This document shows, piece by piece, positions 11,736 through 22,005 of a stretch of 64,000 nt of DNA. Positions within the stretch are counted from its first letter, which is position 1. The number at the start of each line of letters is the position of its first letter. Made by a program: the position numbers and the translations under genes. Where the stretch lies: NCBI GenBank assembly GCA_021795435.1, contig JAJYPJ010000007.1:1-64000 (forward strand), written 5' to 3'. Below the pieces are notes generated by a model. That model ran no database searches, was not told the origin of the DNA, and was given only the letters and a program-made list of their open reading frames with translations. This stretch comes from Pseudomonadota bacterium (GTDB lineage Bacteria; Pseudomonadota; Gammaproteobacteria; Xanthomonadales; Rhodanobacteraceae).

Positions 11736-12602
11736 TTAGGCCATCCAGCCTCCCAGAACCAGCAATGCCGCGAGCACCAGCCACACCAGCAGGACCCGGT
11801 TGAGCAGGTGGGCGAGATCCTCAAGTTCTCCCGCGACATCGGTCGTATCGACGGCGTACCCGTCGCCGGCCTCAACGTCGGCGTTGACCCCGGCCACGGC
11901 GATTGCGGGCAGAAACGCCGGGTCCAAGCCCAGCCAGCTGCGTCCTGCCTGTTCGTGCCAGGCGCGCAAGCTGCCAAGAACGGCATCGAAGTTCGAAACC
12001 AAGGCCATCGACAGGACCATGAGCATCGCTGCCGGCCACTCGAGCGCAGCGGACAAGCGACGAAGTGCTGCTTGCGCCTGTGGGGTGAGAGACGCGCTGT
12101 GGACTGACGCATCCGCGCCGAGCCGCGCCAGCCGATACAGCAAGGCGCCGCCAGGTCCAACAAGGAAGAACCAGAACACCGGCGTATAGCGTCGGCGCAG
12201 GGCGGCGTTAACCCCTGCGCCAACCACGCTGCCAGCCGTCCAAATCGGCGCGCCGTCGCTGTCGGCGGCAAAGTTGTCCAGCGCGGCCGCGCGAGCAGGA
12301 CCTTCGCTCGCGTTGAGCAGTTCCTCAAGGTCACCTTCAAGCTCCCGCGGGCCCAGTGTCCACAGCAGCGTCGCCAGCGAGAAGGCAAGCCAGAGGAGTC
12401 CCAGCCAGTGCCACCGGAGAACATAGCCGGCGCCGGCGACGGCGGCCGCAGGCAGAAGAACCGCCAATATCGCCCCGGCGGGGCTGGTGCCCAGCGCACG
12501 AAGCCAGGGCTTGAGCCAGGCAAAGCCGCGCAGGTGCGCCAGCGTAGGCACGCCGCGCGCAAGCAGCAGCGCCATGAGCACGGCGAGCAATTTCAGGGCC
12601 AT
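11736..12602 (-). CDS. AmpE-like inner-membrane protein (CobD/CbiB-related fold)
   Basis: Multi-TM protein; GPRELEGDLEELLNA and FWFFLVGPGGALLYRLARL resemble AmpE family; start trimmed. Confidence 0.65.
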   Translation of the reverse strand: MALKLLAVLMALLLARGVPTLAHLRGFAWLKPWLRALGTSPAGAILAVLLPAAAVAGAGYVLRWHWLGLLWLAFSLATLLWTLGPRELEGDLEELLNASEGPARAAALDNFAADSDGAPIWTAGSVVGAGVNAALRRRYTPVFWFFLVGPGGALLYRLARLGADASVHSASLTPQAQAALRRLSAALEWPAAMLMVLSMALVSNFDAVLGSLRAWHEQAGRSWLGLDPAFLPAIAVAGVNADVEAGDGYAVDTTDVAGELEDLAHLLNRVLLVWLVLAALLVLGGWMA

Positions 12603-12697
12603 TGAACTTCCTCGGCAGGAGACTGGATTGTAATCATCGCCCGCGCGTCGCACAGGCTTGGCGCCAGGCCAAACCAGTGGCGTGGCGCCGCAAGGCA

Positions 12698-13600
12698 TCA
12701 GGCGGCACTGCGTTCCAACCAGTCATGGATGAGCTGAAATGCGACCGAGAAGCGAGGCGGGAGGCTCAGCGTCCCCGAATTCAGGCCGTCGTGCAGGTCA
12801 CGACGGGTCATCCAGCGGAGCTCCGCAAGTTCTCCGTCACCAGCGCCCAGATGGCGTGAGGCAGCCTGTGCGGTGAACCCCAGCATCAGGGACGAAGGAA
12901 ACGGCCAAGGTTGCGAAGAGTGGTATTCGCAGGCCATCACCTGGGCTCCGGATTCTTCGGCTATTTCCCTTCTTACCGCATCCTCGAGCGATTCACCCGG
13001 TTCAACAAACCCGGCCAACGTCGAAAAGCGCCCGTCCGGCCAGCCCGGCCTGCGGCCCAAGAGCGCTGCGTCGCCATGCTCAACCAAGACGATCACCGCG
13101 GGATCGGTTCGCGGAAACTGGGGCAGCGAGCAGGATGTGCATCGCGCACGGTGCCCTGCTTCGTCGTGCGTCGTCGTGGCGCCGCATGCGGGGCAGTAGC
13201 GGCTGTGCAGTTGCCAATGCGCGAGTGCGGAAGCGTATGCCGCAAGGCCTGCATCAAATGCCGGCGCATTGGCAGCGAGCGCCCGCAGCCCGAGAGCTTG
13301 TCCGGAAAAATGCGGGTGTTCGTCGCTAGTGCAAGAAAAGTAGGCGCGGCCATCGGCATCACGGCCCAGCAAAGTCGCTGACCCACGTTGCTCTAGCGTG
13401 AGATGGTCGGGAGGCAACAATGCCAATCCGGTACCCGTGGGCGTTGCCCACAGCATGCTATCGGGGAGCATGAGCACATAGAGAGAGCTGCTGGCATTAC
13501 GCGCGCGCTCAAGCGCGTCCGCGTCGTTGCGCAAGGCGGGCGCACGATCCAGCGCTAGGGCGGCGAAGGTGTTGCGCTGGGAGCGTTGCGCTGCATTCAC
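12698..13600 (-). CDS. nudC: NADH pyrophosphatase (Nudix, zinc-ribbon)
   Basis: Zn ribbon YCPACG...CTSC, Nudix box [25 protein letters not shown] start at 13600 would overlap the erpA stop (GTGA). Confidence 0.92.
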   Translation of the reverse strand: MNAAQRSQRNTFAALALDRAPALRNDADALERARNASSSLYVLMLPDSMLWATPTGTGLALLPPDHLTLEQRGSATLLGRDADGRAYFSCTSDEHPHFSGQALGLRALAANAPAFDAGLAAYASALAHWQLHSRYCPACGATTTHDEAGHRARCTSCSLPQFPRTDPAVIVLVEHGDAALLGRRPGWPDGRFSTLAGFVEPGESLEDAVRREIAEESGAQVMACEYHSSQPWPFPSSLMLGFTAQAASRHLGAGDGELAELRWMTRRDLHDGLNSGTLSLPPRFSVAFQLIHDWLERSAA

Positions 13601-13965
13601 ACGGCGAACGAGGATCCGCAGCCGCAAGTGGTTCGTGCGTTCGGGTTCCGTATCACGAACTGTGCCCCGCTCAGGTTTTCCCGATAATCGATTTCCGCAC
13701 CAGTGAGGTACTGAAGCGATAGGGGATCGACCAGGAGGGCCACGCCATCCCGTTGCACCACCAGATCGTCGTCGGCTGGTTGCTCTTCAAAAGCGAAGCC
13801 ATACTGGAAACCCGAACATCCTCCGCCGTTGATGTAGACACGTAGCTTGAGCGCCGGATTGCCTTCCTCCCGGATCAGCTCGCGAACTTTTTCGGCTGCC
13901 GCACTGGTGAATACCAGGGGGGCGTCAGCGCTGCGGTAGTCAGGGGTGGCAATTGGAATGTCCAT
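13597..13965 (-). CDS. erpA: Iron-sulfur cluster insertion protein ErpA (A-type)
   Basis: [19 protein letters not shown] and [10 protein letters not shown]-terminus; start trimmed to ATG at 13965. Confidence 0.92.
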   Translation of the reverse strand: MDIPIATPDYRSADAPLVFTSAAAEKVRELIREEGNPALKLRVYINGGGCSGFQYGFAFEEQPADDDLVVQRDGVALLVDPLSLQYLTGAEIDYRENLSGAQFVIRNPNARTTCGCGSSFAV

Positions 13966-14521
13966 GGTGCCGATCGTTGGGGGTGATAAGGCGAAATTCA
14001 AGCTCTGCAAGTGTCCGCCGACGGGTCGCCGAGGGGGCTCGGCCAGCTGCCGAAAATGTACCGACCGCGACCTTGAGACAGGCGGCACGGGCATCACCCC
14101 GGACGGGTTCGCCCACCGCAACTTACCAAACATCGAAGCCCAAGGGACAAATTAGCACTGAACGCCCATGCGGTACTGGGACCGCGCTTGGGCCCAGGCG
14201 CGGCAGTTGGCGGCTGACTCGCCGGGTCGCGATGCCCACGGAGTTCACGCTGTTGCGCCATTTCCGCCTCGGAGCCCCCGACCACGTCGAGCACTCGGAG
14301 AGGAACCAGCCTCGCCAGTGCGCATGCCCCATGGCCGGCTGGGACTCGGATGGGCACGGACGGCCGCCCGGGCGATTCGATGGTCCCCCGGCGATCATGG
14401 CCGGCGGTTCAGGTGGGCCAATCCGATTGCGGCACGGCCGGGGCGCTTGGTTCGCGCGCCACGTCAGCGAACGTTCGCGGCGACACGCTGTGGCTATACT
14501 CGGCCCTTGCGGAGAGCATCC

Positions 14522-14950
14522 ATGCTTTGGCTGAAGGCCTTTCACATCATCTTCGTGGTGACCTGGTTCGCCGGTCTGTTCTATTTACCGCGGCTTTTCG
14601 TGTATCACGCGGAGGCCACGGAGCCGGAGGTGCGTGCGCGCCTGAAAACCATGGAACGAAGGCTCATGATCATGACCCACATTGGCGGCATGCTCGCGGT
14701 GGCGTTCGGCGTGGCATTGCTCGTCTGGTGGGTTCGACATGCGCCGGGCTACCTGCAACAGGGGTGGCTCCATGCCAAGCTTGGGTTGGTGGGGTTGCTG
14801 GTTGTCTATCATTTTTGGCTGGCGCACCTCAGGACGCGCTTTGAGCGCGATGCTTGCCGGTGGAGTAGCCGGCGGCTTCGGTGGTTTAACGAAATACCGT
14901 CGATCCTTTTGGTTGCGGTGGTCATCCTGGTCGTGGTCAAGCCGTTCTAA
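14522..14950 (+). CDS. hemJ: Protoporphyrinogen oxidase HemJ (CopD family)
   Basis: MLWLKAFHIIFVVTWFAGLFYLPRLFVYHAEA and FNEIPSILLVAVVILVVVKPF; 142 aa. Confidence 0.9.
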   Translation: MLWLKAFHIIFVVTWFAGLFYLPRLFVYHAEATEPEVRARLKTMERRLMIMTHIGGMLAVAFGVALLVWWVRHAPGYLQQGWLHAKLGLVGLLVVYHFWLAHLRTRFERDACRWSSRRLRWFNEIPSILLVAVVILVVVKPF

Positions 14951-14991
14951 GCCTTCTGGCCGCGAGCATGGATGCAGTGGGGGGAGAGCAC

Positions 14992-17571
14992 ATGAGGGTC
15001 ACTGAGCAGCAAATTCGCAGTGAAGAGCTGAAGACAGCCTTTCTGCGTCATTTGCCGCAACGCGTCAAAATCCTTGCGCGACGCGCGGAACGGCAGCGGC
15101 GCGATGGATGGGACGTCAATGCGTTGCTCCTCCTGGAGACCGAGTTTGCGCGCCTGGCTGACGCGGCGGGCCGCTATGGACTACCGGAGCAGGCGGCTCC
15201 GCTACAGGCCCTTGCCGACTCGCTGCAACCTTTCGTGCGTGGCACCACACTGCCTGACGCTGCAGCCAATGACGCGATTCTGGAGGCCCTGGAGGCCCTG
15301 CATGCGCCGATGGGCCAAGTCGCCATGCAGGCCTTCGGTGTCTTTGGCGATGCGCTGGTGCCGACCCCGTCCACGGAGAGCCCAAGTGCCGCATCCCAAT
15401 CGACCGCGACGGACGGCTACGCACGCGTGACGTCGCCACCGCAGGAATACTGGCGTGCACTGGGTATCGACGAAGTCGCTCCTGAATCGTCCGGGCCTAC
15501 TGTTTCGGAGGCTAAGGCTCCCGAGCAAGCCGCGGAGGCGCCTCATTCGCAACCGCAACCTGCGCCGGAAGTTGCCTTCCTGGGTACTGACGAAGTGCTC
15601 CACGACTTGGCACTGCATCTGGAACAAGCGGGACACGCAGTCGTGGAACTCGGCAACGTCGAGGCCATGATTGCTGCCTTGCAGGTCGGACAGCCGCCCC
15701 GGTTGCTGGTCGTGGGTCCGCGTGCACTGACTGCCTTGCCGCTATTGGCGCCCGCCTTGCGCCATGCGCGTGTCGAAGTGGGACATCGTGTGACATTGTT
15801 GGCTGTGCTGGAGCAGGACGATCTGGGTGCGCGCCTCGAGGCACTGCGCGCCGGTGCAGACCACGCGCTGCCGCGCACGCTGGGGTTGCCGACACTGCTG
15901 GCGCAGTCCGAGCCCTTGCTGAGGGACGAGGCTGGCGAGGCGCCATATCGTGTGCTGATTGTCGAAGATGATCCGGCCCAGGCAGCCTTCGCGGAGGTCG
16001 TCCTGCGCAAGGCCGGCATGCAAACGCGCACCGTGGTCGAGCCGCTCGCTACGCTCGATGAACTCGAGCGTTTCCAGCCAGACCTCATTTTGATGGATAT
16101 CAATATGCCAGGTGCCGATGGCCTGGAACTCACCACCCTCATCCGCGAGCGCGACGCATTCGTGTCGACGCCCATCGTTTTCCTTTCGGGTGACCCGGAC
16201 TCCGAGCGCCAATATGCAGCGCTGGATGCGGGTGGCGATGACTTCATCGCCAAGCCAGTGCGTCCCAAGCATCTGATTGCAGCAATCAGCAACCGGGTTC
16301 GTCGCGCTCGCGCATCGGCACAGCGCGGGTCGCGAGGCGGCGGAGCGGGCGAGGCGTTGGTTGAGCGAAGCGTGCTGTTCGACCGCATCGCGAGGCAGCT
16401 CGCAGCGCGTTCGGGTACGGTGCCCCTCGGTTCGTTGCTGCTCGCGGAGATCAGCGACGCGCCGCGCTTGCGGGAGCACCTTGGCCTGGGCGGATTCGAC
16501 CGTCTTCAGCACCAAGTTGCTGCATGGATCGCGGCGCAGGCATTGCCGCGGGAGATTCTGGCCCCGTTTGGGCCCAGTGCCATCCTGATGTTCGCGCCGC
16601 AGCGCGGCGACGGGGCGATGCTGGCATTTGCCGAGGATATCGCGGCACGCATACGCCTCGAACGATTTGAAGCAGCACATGCATTATCCGTGACCGTTAC
16701 CGTGGGTGTCTGCGGCATGGGCGCAGGTGCTGATCCAATGGCTTTGCTCGGTGCGTGTGAGCGCGCATTGGATGCGGCGCGACGACGAGGTGCGAGCGTG
16801 GGCGGTCAGGTTGCCTCTCCGGAGGCGGGCGGAGATTTGCTTTCGTCCCTGCTACGCAAGGCGCTTGCGGACGACAGCTTGCATCTTGCCTTTCAACCAC
16901 TGGTTCCGATTGCCGGCCTAGCCATGGCGCCGCGCTATCAGGCGCTGCTGAGGCTTCGTGATGCACGTGGTACGGAACATGCTGCCGGAGCGCTGCTGCC
17001 CGAGGCGGAGGCGGCCGGCCTCCTGCCGCAGGTTGATAGTTGGGTACTCAAGCGCGCGCTGGCAGTTTTGGACGCGCGCAGGAAGCTGGGCAAGCCCCTT
17101 ACGTTGTTCGTCAGCCAGAGCTTCGGCGTCTTCAAGGAAGTCTGGCAGGACGGCAATCTCATGCATGCGCTCAGCGATGCGGCGCTTCCGCCGGGAAGCT
17201 TGGTTCTGGAATACAGATGGGAAGCCCTGCGTGCGGAGTATGCAGAGGCTGCGCGTCGGTTCGAGGCATTGCGCCAGCACGGACTCGGTGTGCTGCTTGC
17301 GGGCGTCACGGCCTTGACGCTGAGCCAGCCCGATTTTGCCGCGCTACCCTTGGACTACGTACGTCTAGCGCCCGAACTAGCCCGGGACGGCCAGGCACGA
17401 GCGGTTGTGGGGGTTGCGCACGCTCGCGGCGCCATCGTCATCGCGCCGCGGGTGCAGGATGCAAGCACGGCGGCGGCGTTCTACGCTGCCGGGGCCGACC
17501 TGCTGCAGGGGAATTTCGTGCAGGAAGTCGGCGCGCAACTCGATTACGACTTCGCCAGCCATCCCGCCTGA
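14992..17571 (+). CDS. Multidomain response regulator: Hpt-like N-terminus, degenerate receiver, receiver, degenerate GGDEF, degenerate EAL
   Basis: Canonical receiver (YRVLIVEDDPAQ...DLILMDINMPGADGLELT...FIAKPVRPKHL); EAL-like region reads RYQALLRLR in place of EALLR but keeps a terminal LLQGNF. Confidence 0.82.
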   Translation: MRVTEQQIRSEELKTAFLRHLPQRVKILARRAERQRRDGWDVNALLLLETEFARLADAAGRYGLPEQAAPLQALADSLQPFVRGTTLPDAAANDAILEALEALHAPMGQVAMQAFGVFGDALVPTPSTESPSAASQSTATDGYARVTSPPQEYWRALGIDEVAPESSGPTVSEAKAPEQAAEAPHSQPQPAPEVAFLGTDEVLHDLALHLEQAGHAVVELGNVEAMIAALQVGQPPRLLVVGPRALTALPLLAPALRHARVEVGHRVTLLAVLEQDDLGARLEALRAGADHALPRTLGLPTLLAQSEPLLRDEAGEAPYRVLIVEDDPAQAAFAEVVLRKAGMQTRTVVEPLATLDELERFQPDLILMDINMPGADGLELTTLIRERDAFVSTPIVFLSGDPDSERQYAALDAGGDDFIAKPVRPKHLIAAISNRVRRARASAQRGSRGGGAGEALVERSVLFDRIARQLAARSGTVPLGSLLLAEISDAPRLREHLGLGGFDRLQHQVAAWIAAQALPREILAPFGPSAILMFAPQRGDGAMLAFAEDIAARIRLERFEAAHALSVTVTVGVCGMGAGADPMALLGACERALDAARRRGASVGGQVASPEAGGDLLSSLLRKALADDSLHLAFQPLVPIAGLAMAPRYQALLRLRDARGTEHAAGALLPEAEAAGLLPQVDSWVLKRALAVLDARRKLGKPLTLFVSQSFGVFKEVWQDGNLMHALSDAALPPGSLVLEYRWEALRAEYAEAARRFEALRQHGLGVLLAGVTALTLSQPDFAALPLDYVRLAPELARDGQARAVVGVAHARGAIVIAPRVQDASTAAAFYAAGADLLQGNFVQEVGAQLDYDFASHPA

Positions 17572-19985
17572 TGAGGAACCGCATGTCCGCCTCACAACGC
17601 GATTCGATTGCCGCCTCGTTATTCAGTGCCAGTCTCGTGCTGCTGGCGATACTGGCTTTATTGCTGTTCGCTTGGCTCCCAGGAACCTTGCTGATCAAGG
17701 CGGGCTCGGTGTTGGCTGTCTTGGCTGCTGGCGCTCTGTTTGTCGTCGTCTATCAGCGGTTGACTCATCGCTGGTCGGAGGCCGTCGCGCTTCAGGCGCC
17801 GCCGGCGCCGACTCCCGACGCAGCGCGGATGGCCATCCTCGAGAAAGAGCTCAGTGCGCTGCAGGGCATGCAGAAGGAACTCGTTACCGCCAAGCGTGCA
17901 GCAGAGGCCGCCACGCTGGCCAAAAGCGAATTCCTCGCGACGATGAGCCACGAGATTCGCACGCCGCTCAATGGCATCCTGCCGCTGCTGGACATCGTGC
18001 TTGGAGGCCCGCTCAACGGCGAGCAGCGCGACTATCTGGCGACGGCGCAACGCTCAGCTCAGGAGCTATTGCGGATTGTCGATGACATTCTCGACTACTC
18101 CAAGGTCGAGGCAGGCAAGCTCGAACTCGAAAACGTCACCTTGAACCTGCGCGATTTGCTGGACAGTGTGCAGGCGCTGATGGACAAGGCCGCGGAAGCG
18201 AAGCATCTGACGCTGAGACTGAGCGTCGACGACGACGTGCGCACGCTACTGCGTGGTGATCCGGTGCGGATTCGTCAGGTGCTCAGTAACTTGGTGAGCA
18301 ACGGTCTGAAATTCACGGAGCGCGGCGGTGTGTCTGTCCGCGTAAGCCGTCGCGCGGAAACGCCAACGCATGAGGAAATCGTTTTTGCCGTCCGCGACAC
18401 CGGCATCGGCATTGCGCCTGAGACGGCATCACGCCTATTCCAGCCATTTAGCCAAGCAGAGAGCAGCACGACCCGTCGTTATGGCGGCACAGGGCTTGGG
18501 CTGACGATCTGCAAAAAGCTAGTGGAGCTGATGGGTGGCAAGATCGGCGTACGATCCGAACCTGGCAAAGGCTCCGTATTTTGGTTCAGCCTCCCGCTTG
18601 CGAAACTCCCGGGAGAGGTTGCGCAGGGCCGGCTTAACCTGCAGGGTCTGCGCGGTGTCTACGTCGGGAGCCAGCGCGGCTATGAAAAGCTCAATCCGCT
18701 GCTGGCGGGCCTCGGGCTGCAGGTCGAACTGGTTCCACAACCAGCCGAGGCGCTGGCTCGCTTGCGCCGCTCTGCGCCGCTCGGACGCAGCTTCGGGCAC
18801 GAACTGTTGGTGGCGGAAATGGGTGGGGCCCCGGGGGAGACCCAAACGCTCGTGCGCAACGTCTTGCGGGAGCCCACGTTGGAACGCGTGCGAATCCTGC
18901 TGCCCGGAGCGCCCGCCGAGGTGGGCGGGCCGCGCATTGGCGTATTGCCGCGTGAGCCCGATGAGTCCGCATTGCGTGCCGCGCTGGAAAGTCTATTTTC
19001 GCTTAGCCCGCAAGTCCGACCGGAACCGCTCATCGCGCGTACCGGGACTCCTGCAGTGGGCTCCAGGCCGCAGGCGCCGGCCAGTGAAGCGGATATGCCG
19101 CTCCGTGGGCGCGTATTGCTCGTCGAGGACCATCCCGTCAATCAGCAGGTTGCCACCAAGCTGCTTGCGCGATTGGGCCTGGAAGTCATTCAGGCCAATC
19201 ATGGTAGCGAAGCGTTGGATCTGTTGAGCAAGGGGGTATTCGATCTAGTGCTCATGGACTGCCAGATGCCTGTCATGGATGGCTACGCGGCGACCCGGGA
19301 ACTTCGACGCCGGGAAGCGATCACGAATTCACCGCGACTGCCGGTGATCGCAATGACCGCCCACGCCATGGCTGGCGATCGGGAAAAATGTCTCGACAGC
19401 GGTATGGATGACTATCTTTCCAAGCCACTGGACCGCGCCCTCCTGGCGCGAACGCTCAAGCAGTGGCTACCGACCACGCCAATTGAAGAAGCCATCCCGG
19501 TTGCGCCTGCTCCAGTCGCGCCAGATCCGGTTCAGGTGTTGAGGGCCGCGGCTAAGGCGGCCGTGGCGCCTAGCCGCATAACTCCGCCTCCCCCCTCGCC
19601 GGTCGCTGCCAGGCCTGTCATGAGTGCGGCAGCTGCGGCCGAAGATTTACTTGACGACAGTGTCCTGCGAGACCTGGAAGACATCATGGGCGACGAGTTG
19701 CGACCTCTGGTTTCCGTATTTCTCGGTGACAGCCCGAAGCGCATCACTCAGCTGGAACAGTCAGCGCTGGTGAAGGATGTTGGTGGTCTGTCGCAGCAGG
19801 CGCATGCGTTGAAGTCGGCAAGCGCGAATTTGGGTGCAAAACGCATGTCCGTGCTTGCGAAGGCACTTGAGCTGGATGCCCGCGCCGGACGAGTCGATAA
19901 CCCCGTGTCTCGCGTGGCCGAACTCAAGGCCGTGTACCAAGCGACCGCAGCTGCACTGCGGGAGCGCTTCGACACGCGGTCCTGA
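17571..19985 (+). CDS. Hybrid sensor histidine kinase (TM, HisKA, HATPase, pseudo-receiver, receiver, Hpt)
   Basis: ATMSHEIRTPLNGILP; GGTGLGLTICKKLVELMGG; LMDCQMPVMDGYAATRELR; Hpt QAHALKSASANLGA. ATG overlaps the upstream stop (TGATG). Confidence 0.93.
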   Translation: MRNRMSASQRDSIAASLFSASLVLLAILALLLFAWLPGTLLIKAGSVLAVLAAGALFVVVYQRLTHRWSEAVALQAPPAPTPDAARMAILEKELSALQGMQKELVTAKRAAEAATLAKSEFLATMSHEIRTPLNGILPLLDIVLGGPLNGEQRDYLATAQRSAQELLRIVDDILDYSKVEAGKLELENVTLNLRDLLDSVQALMDKAAEAKHLTLRLSVDDDVRTLLRGDPVRIRQVLSNLVSNGLKFTERGGVSVRVSRRAETPTHEEIVFAVRDTGIGIAPETASRLFQPFSQAESSTTRRYGGTGLGLTICKKLVELMGGKIGVRSEPGKGSVFWFSLPLAKLPGEVAQGRLNLQGLRGVYVGSQRGYEKLNPLLAGLGLQVELVPQPAEALARLRRSAPLGRSFGHELLVAEMGGAPGETQTLVRNVLREPTLERVRILLPGAPAEVGGPRIGVLPREPDESALRAALESLFSLSPQVRPEPLIARTGTPAVGSRPQAPASEADMPLRGRVLLVEDHPVNQQVATKLLARLGLEVIQANHGSEALDLLSKGVFDLVLMDCQMPVMDGYAATRELRRREAITNSPRLPVIAMTAHAMAGDREKCLDSGMDDYLSKPLDRALLARTLKQWLPTTPIEEAIPVAPAPVAPDPVQVLRAAAKAAVAPSRITPPPPSPVAARPVMSAAAAAEDLLDDSVLRDLEDIMGDELRPLVSVFLGDSPKRITQLEQSALVKDVGGLSQQAHALKSASANLGAKRMSVLAKALELDARAGRVDNPVSRVAELKAVYQATAAALRERFDTRS

Positions 19986-20000
19986 ATAGAACGCCGGCGC

Positions 20001-20027
20001 GCGGGCCCCATCGGCAGGGGCCCGCGA
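20001..20027. terminator. Strong GC-rich hairpin between convergent genes, possible bidirectional terminator
   Basis: Perfect 10-bp inverted repeat CGCGGGCCCC-ATCGGCA-GGGGCCCGCG; no clear U-tract. Confidence 0.5.
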
Positions 20028-20030
20028 GGA

Positions 20031-20573
20031 TTATGCGCTTGCGTTCAAGCCGATACGGCTCAACTGCGGTGGTGGCAGCTCGCGCGCGCACAGCCGCTCG
20101 GCATGGAGGACGAACTGGCGTAGCGCGCGAAGATACACTTCGCGCTTGAAGGCGACGACGTTCTCGCCCGGATACCAGAAATCGACCCAACGCCATGCGT
20201 CGAATTCAGGGTGGGGTGCCGCATCCAGTCGCACGTGGGAATCCTGTCCGGCAAAGCGCAAAAGGAACCACACTTGCTTCTGGCCGATGCACAGCGGCTT
20301 CTGATGATGCCGTAAATAACGCTGTGGCAGTCGGTAGCGGAGCCAGCCAGGTGTCGACGCAAGGACCTCGACGTGAGCCGGCTGCAACCCGGTTTCCTCG
20401 TCGAGCTCCCGGTACATCGCTTCCAGCGGTGTTTCATCGCTGCTGATGCCGCCTTGTGGGAACTGCCAACCATCGCGGGCAACGCGTCTCGCCCAGAACA
20501 CGCGCCCCTCGGGGTTGAGCAGCACGATGCCCACATTTGGGCGATAACCATCGGTGTCGATCACGTCGGACAT
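20031..20573 (-). CDS. rppH: RNA pyrophosphohydrolase
   Basis: [63 protein letters not shown]. Confidence 0.96.
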   Translation of the reverse strand: MSDVIDTDGYRPNVGIVLLNPEGRVFWARRVARDGWQFPQGGISSDETPLEAMYRELDEETGLQPAHVEVLASTPGWLRYRLPQRYLRHHQKPLCIGQKQVWFLLRFAGQDSHVRLDAAPHPEFDAWRWVDFWYPGENVVAFKREVYLRALRQFVLHAERLCARELPPPQLSRIGLNASA

Positions 20574-20682
20574 GGTGTGCGAGACCTGCTTTGTGTCCGA
20601 TTCAAGCACGCGCATCGCGTTGCAGCAAGTTGGTGACCTTGCATGGCTCTATGATGGCCGCCTAAAATACTCGGTTCATGTC

Positions 20683-20759
20683 GGCTAGGTAGCTCAGACG
20701 GTTAGAGCGCGGCACTCATAATGCTGAGGTCGGCGGTTCGATTCCGCCCCTAGCCACCA
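20683..20759 (+). tRNA. tRNA-Met (CAT), elongator type
   Basis: GGCTAGG/CCTAGCC acceptor stem, AGCTCAG D-arm, anticodon loop CTCATAA, GGTTCGATTCC T-arm and encoded CCA; close to the E. coli elongator tRNA-Met sequence. Confidence 0.95.
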
Positions 20760-21015
20760 TCCCCCCGCAGTCCTCGCGATGCCCGCGCAACCCACGCGGT
20801 TGCTGGCATTCCGGGCACTAGCCCGCGGTCGAGCATCGCGCCGATCATCGCACAAGTCACCGGCATTTGGACGTCCAAACGACTTCTGTGCCCAATCTGT
20901 GCCCAACTTCTGTGCTCAAAGTCCGCCGTGATGGCCGAAATGGCCCAGGCGCCGTCTTTTGGAGGGCGGCGCATGGATTTCTCCGGTTGGACCGGAGCTC
21001 GTATGATTTCCTGTC

Positions 21016-22005
21016 GTGAATCTCGGATGCTCGATGCTGCCATTGCCCGCCAAGCTGATTTCCTCCCTTGCTGCCGCTTTGGTCGCGATCGCCACCATGC
21101 CGGCGACGGCACGTGCAAATCCAACGCCGGTGCCGCACGTTGCTGTCGGTCGGATTGTGCAGCTTCAGGAAGTCTCTCGTTTCGTGCCGCCGCACACGGT
21201 CGACGTCTGGCTGCCGCCGCGCTACCCAGCGCAGGCGCCCTATGCCGTGCTGTACATGTTCGATGGTCAGATGTTGTTTGATGCCACGCAGACCTGGAAC
21301 CATGAGTCGTGGCACGCCGCTGACACAGCCGCTCGACTGATCCGCAGCGGCCGCACGCGTCCGTTCATCATCGTCGGCATCTGGAACGCCGGGGAGCGTC
21401 GCGAGAGCGAATACTACCCGGAGAAGCCTTGGCTATCGCTCAGCGATGCCCAGCGCGCGCGCGTCCGCAACATGGACCTGAAGCTGCCGGTCGCGCCTTA
21501 TTCGGACGATTTCCTTCGCTTCTTGGTCGACGAGCTGAGGCCACGGATCGATCAACGCTTCCGCGTGGCCAAGGATGCCCGCAATACCGTAGTGATGGGT
21601 TCGAGCATGGGCGGTCTTATGGCTTGGTATGCCATGGTCGAGTATCCCCAGGTTTTCGGCGGTGCGGGTTGCCTTTCCACCCATTGGCCGGGCACTGCAC
21701 TGAGGCCACGCCGCAATAATCCGAGCGCGAATGCCTTTGTTGCCTACCTGAAGGCACACATTCCGCCACCGGCGGGCCATCGTATCTATTTCGATCACGG
21801 CACTGCGACGTTGGATGCCATGTATGCGCCGACCCAGCGGCGAGTTGATCGCCTTTTCCGTGCCCGTGGCTATAGCGATGCAAATTTCATGAGCAAGGTC
21901 TTTCCCGGTGCCGCGCATACCGAAGACGCATGGGCCGCGCGCGTCACAGTGCCGATGCGCTTCCTGTTGCCGCCGCGGCCGATGACTTTCGAGCCGTCGC
22001 GCTGA
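21016..22005 (+). CDS. Secreted esterase/alpha-beta hydrolase (putative esterase, esterase D-like)
   Basis: Signal-like N-terminus, VLYMFDGQMLFD, VVMGSSMGGLMAWYAMVEYPQVFGG (GxSxG), GAAHTEDAWAAR. Confidence 0.85.
   Translation: MNLGCSMLPLPAKLISSLAAALVAIATMPATARANPTPVPHVAVGRIVQLQEVSRFVPPHTVDVWLPPRYPAQAPYAVLYMFDGQMLFDATQTWNHESWHAADTAARLIRSGRTRPFIIVGIWNAGERRESEYYPEKPWLSLSDAQRARVRNMDLKLPVAPYSDDFLRFLVDELRPRIDQRFRVAKDARNTVVMGSSMGGLMAWYAMVEYPQVFGGAGCLSTHWPGTALRPRRNNPSANAFVAYLKAHIPPPAGHRIYFDHGTATLDAMYAPTQRRVDRLFRARGYSDANFMSKVFPGAAHTEDAWAARVTVPMRFLLPPRPMTFEPSR

Noticed and set aside
14168-14521. N-terminal extension of the HemJ ORF
   Set aside because: Sequence before the ATG at 14522 is Arg-rich and not HemJ-like; a -10-like TATACT lies just upstream of the real start.
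17040-17570. N-terminal extension of the histidine kinase ORF
   Set aside because: Overlaps the regulator's EAL-like region in another frame; the ATG at 17571 fits a coupled start and precedes the TM segment.
20694-20906. Minus-strand ORF ending GAESNRRPQHYECRALTV
   Set aside because: Translation of the antisense of tRNA-Met, a well-known spurious annotation.
20760-20940. Possible integrase remnant/att site 3' of tRNA-Met (TGTGCCCAA repeats)
   Set aside because: Short repeat (CTGTGCCCAATCTGTGCCCAACTTCTGTGC) could be an integrase C-terminal relic, but no integrase motif, no second att copy and no island cargo are visible.
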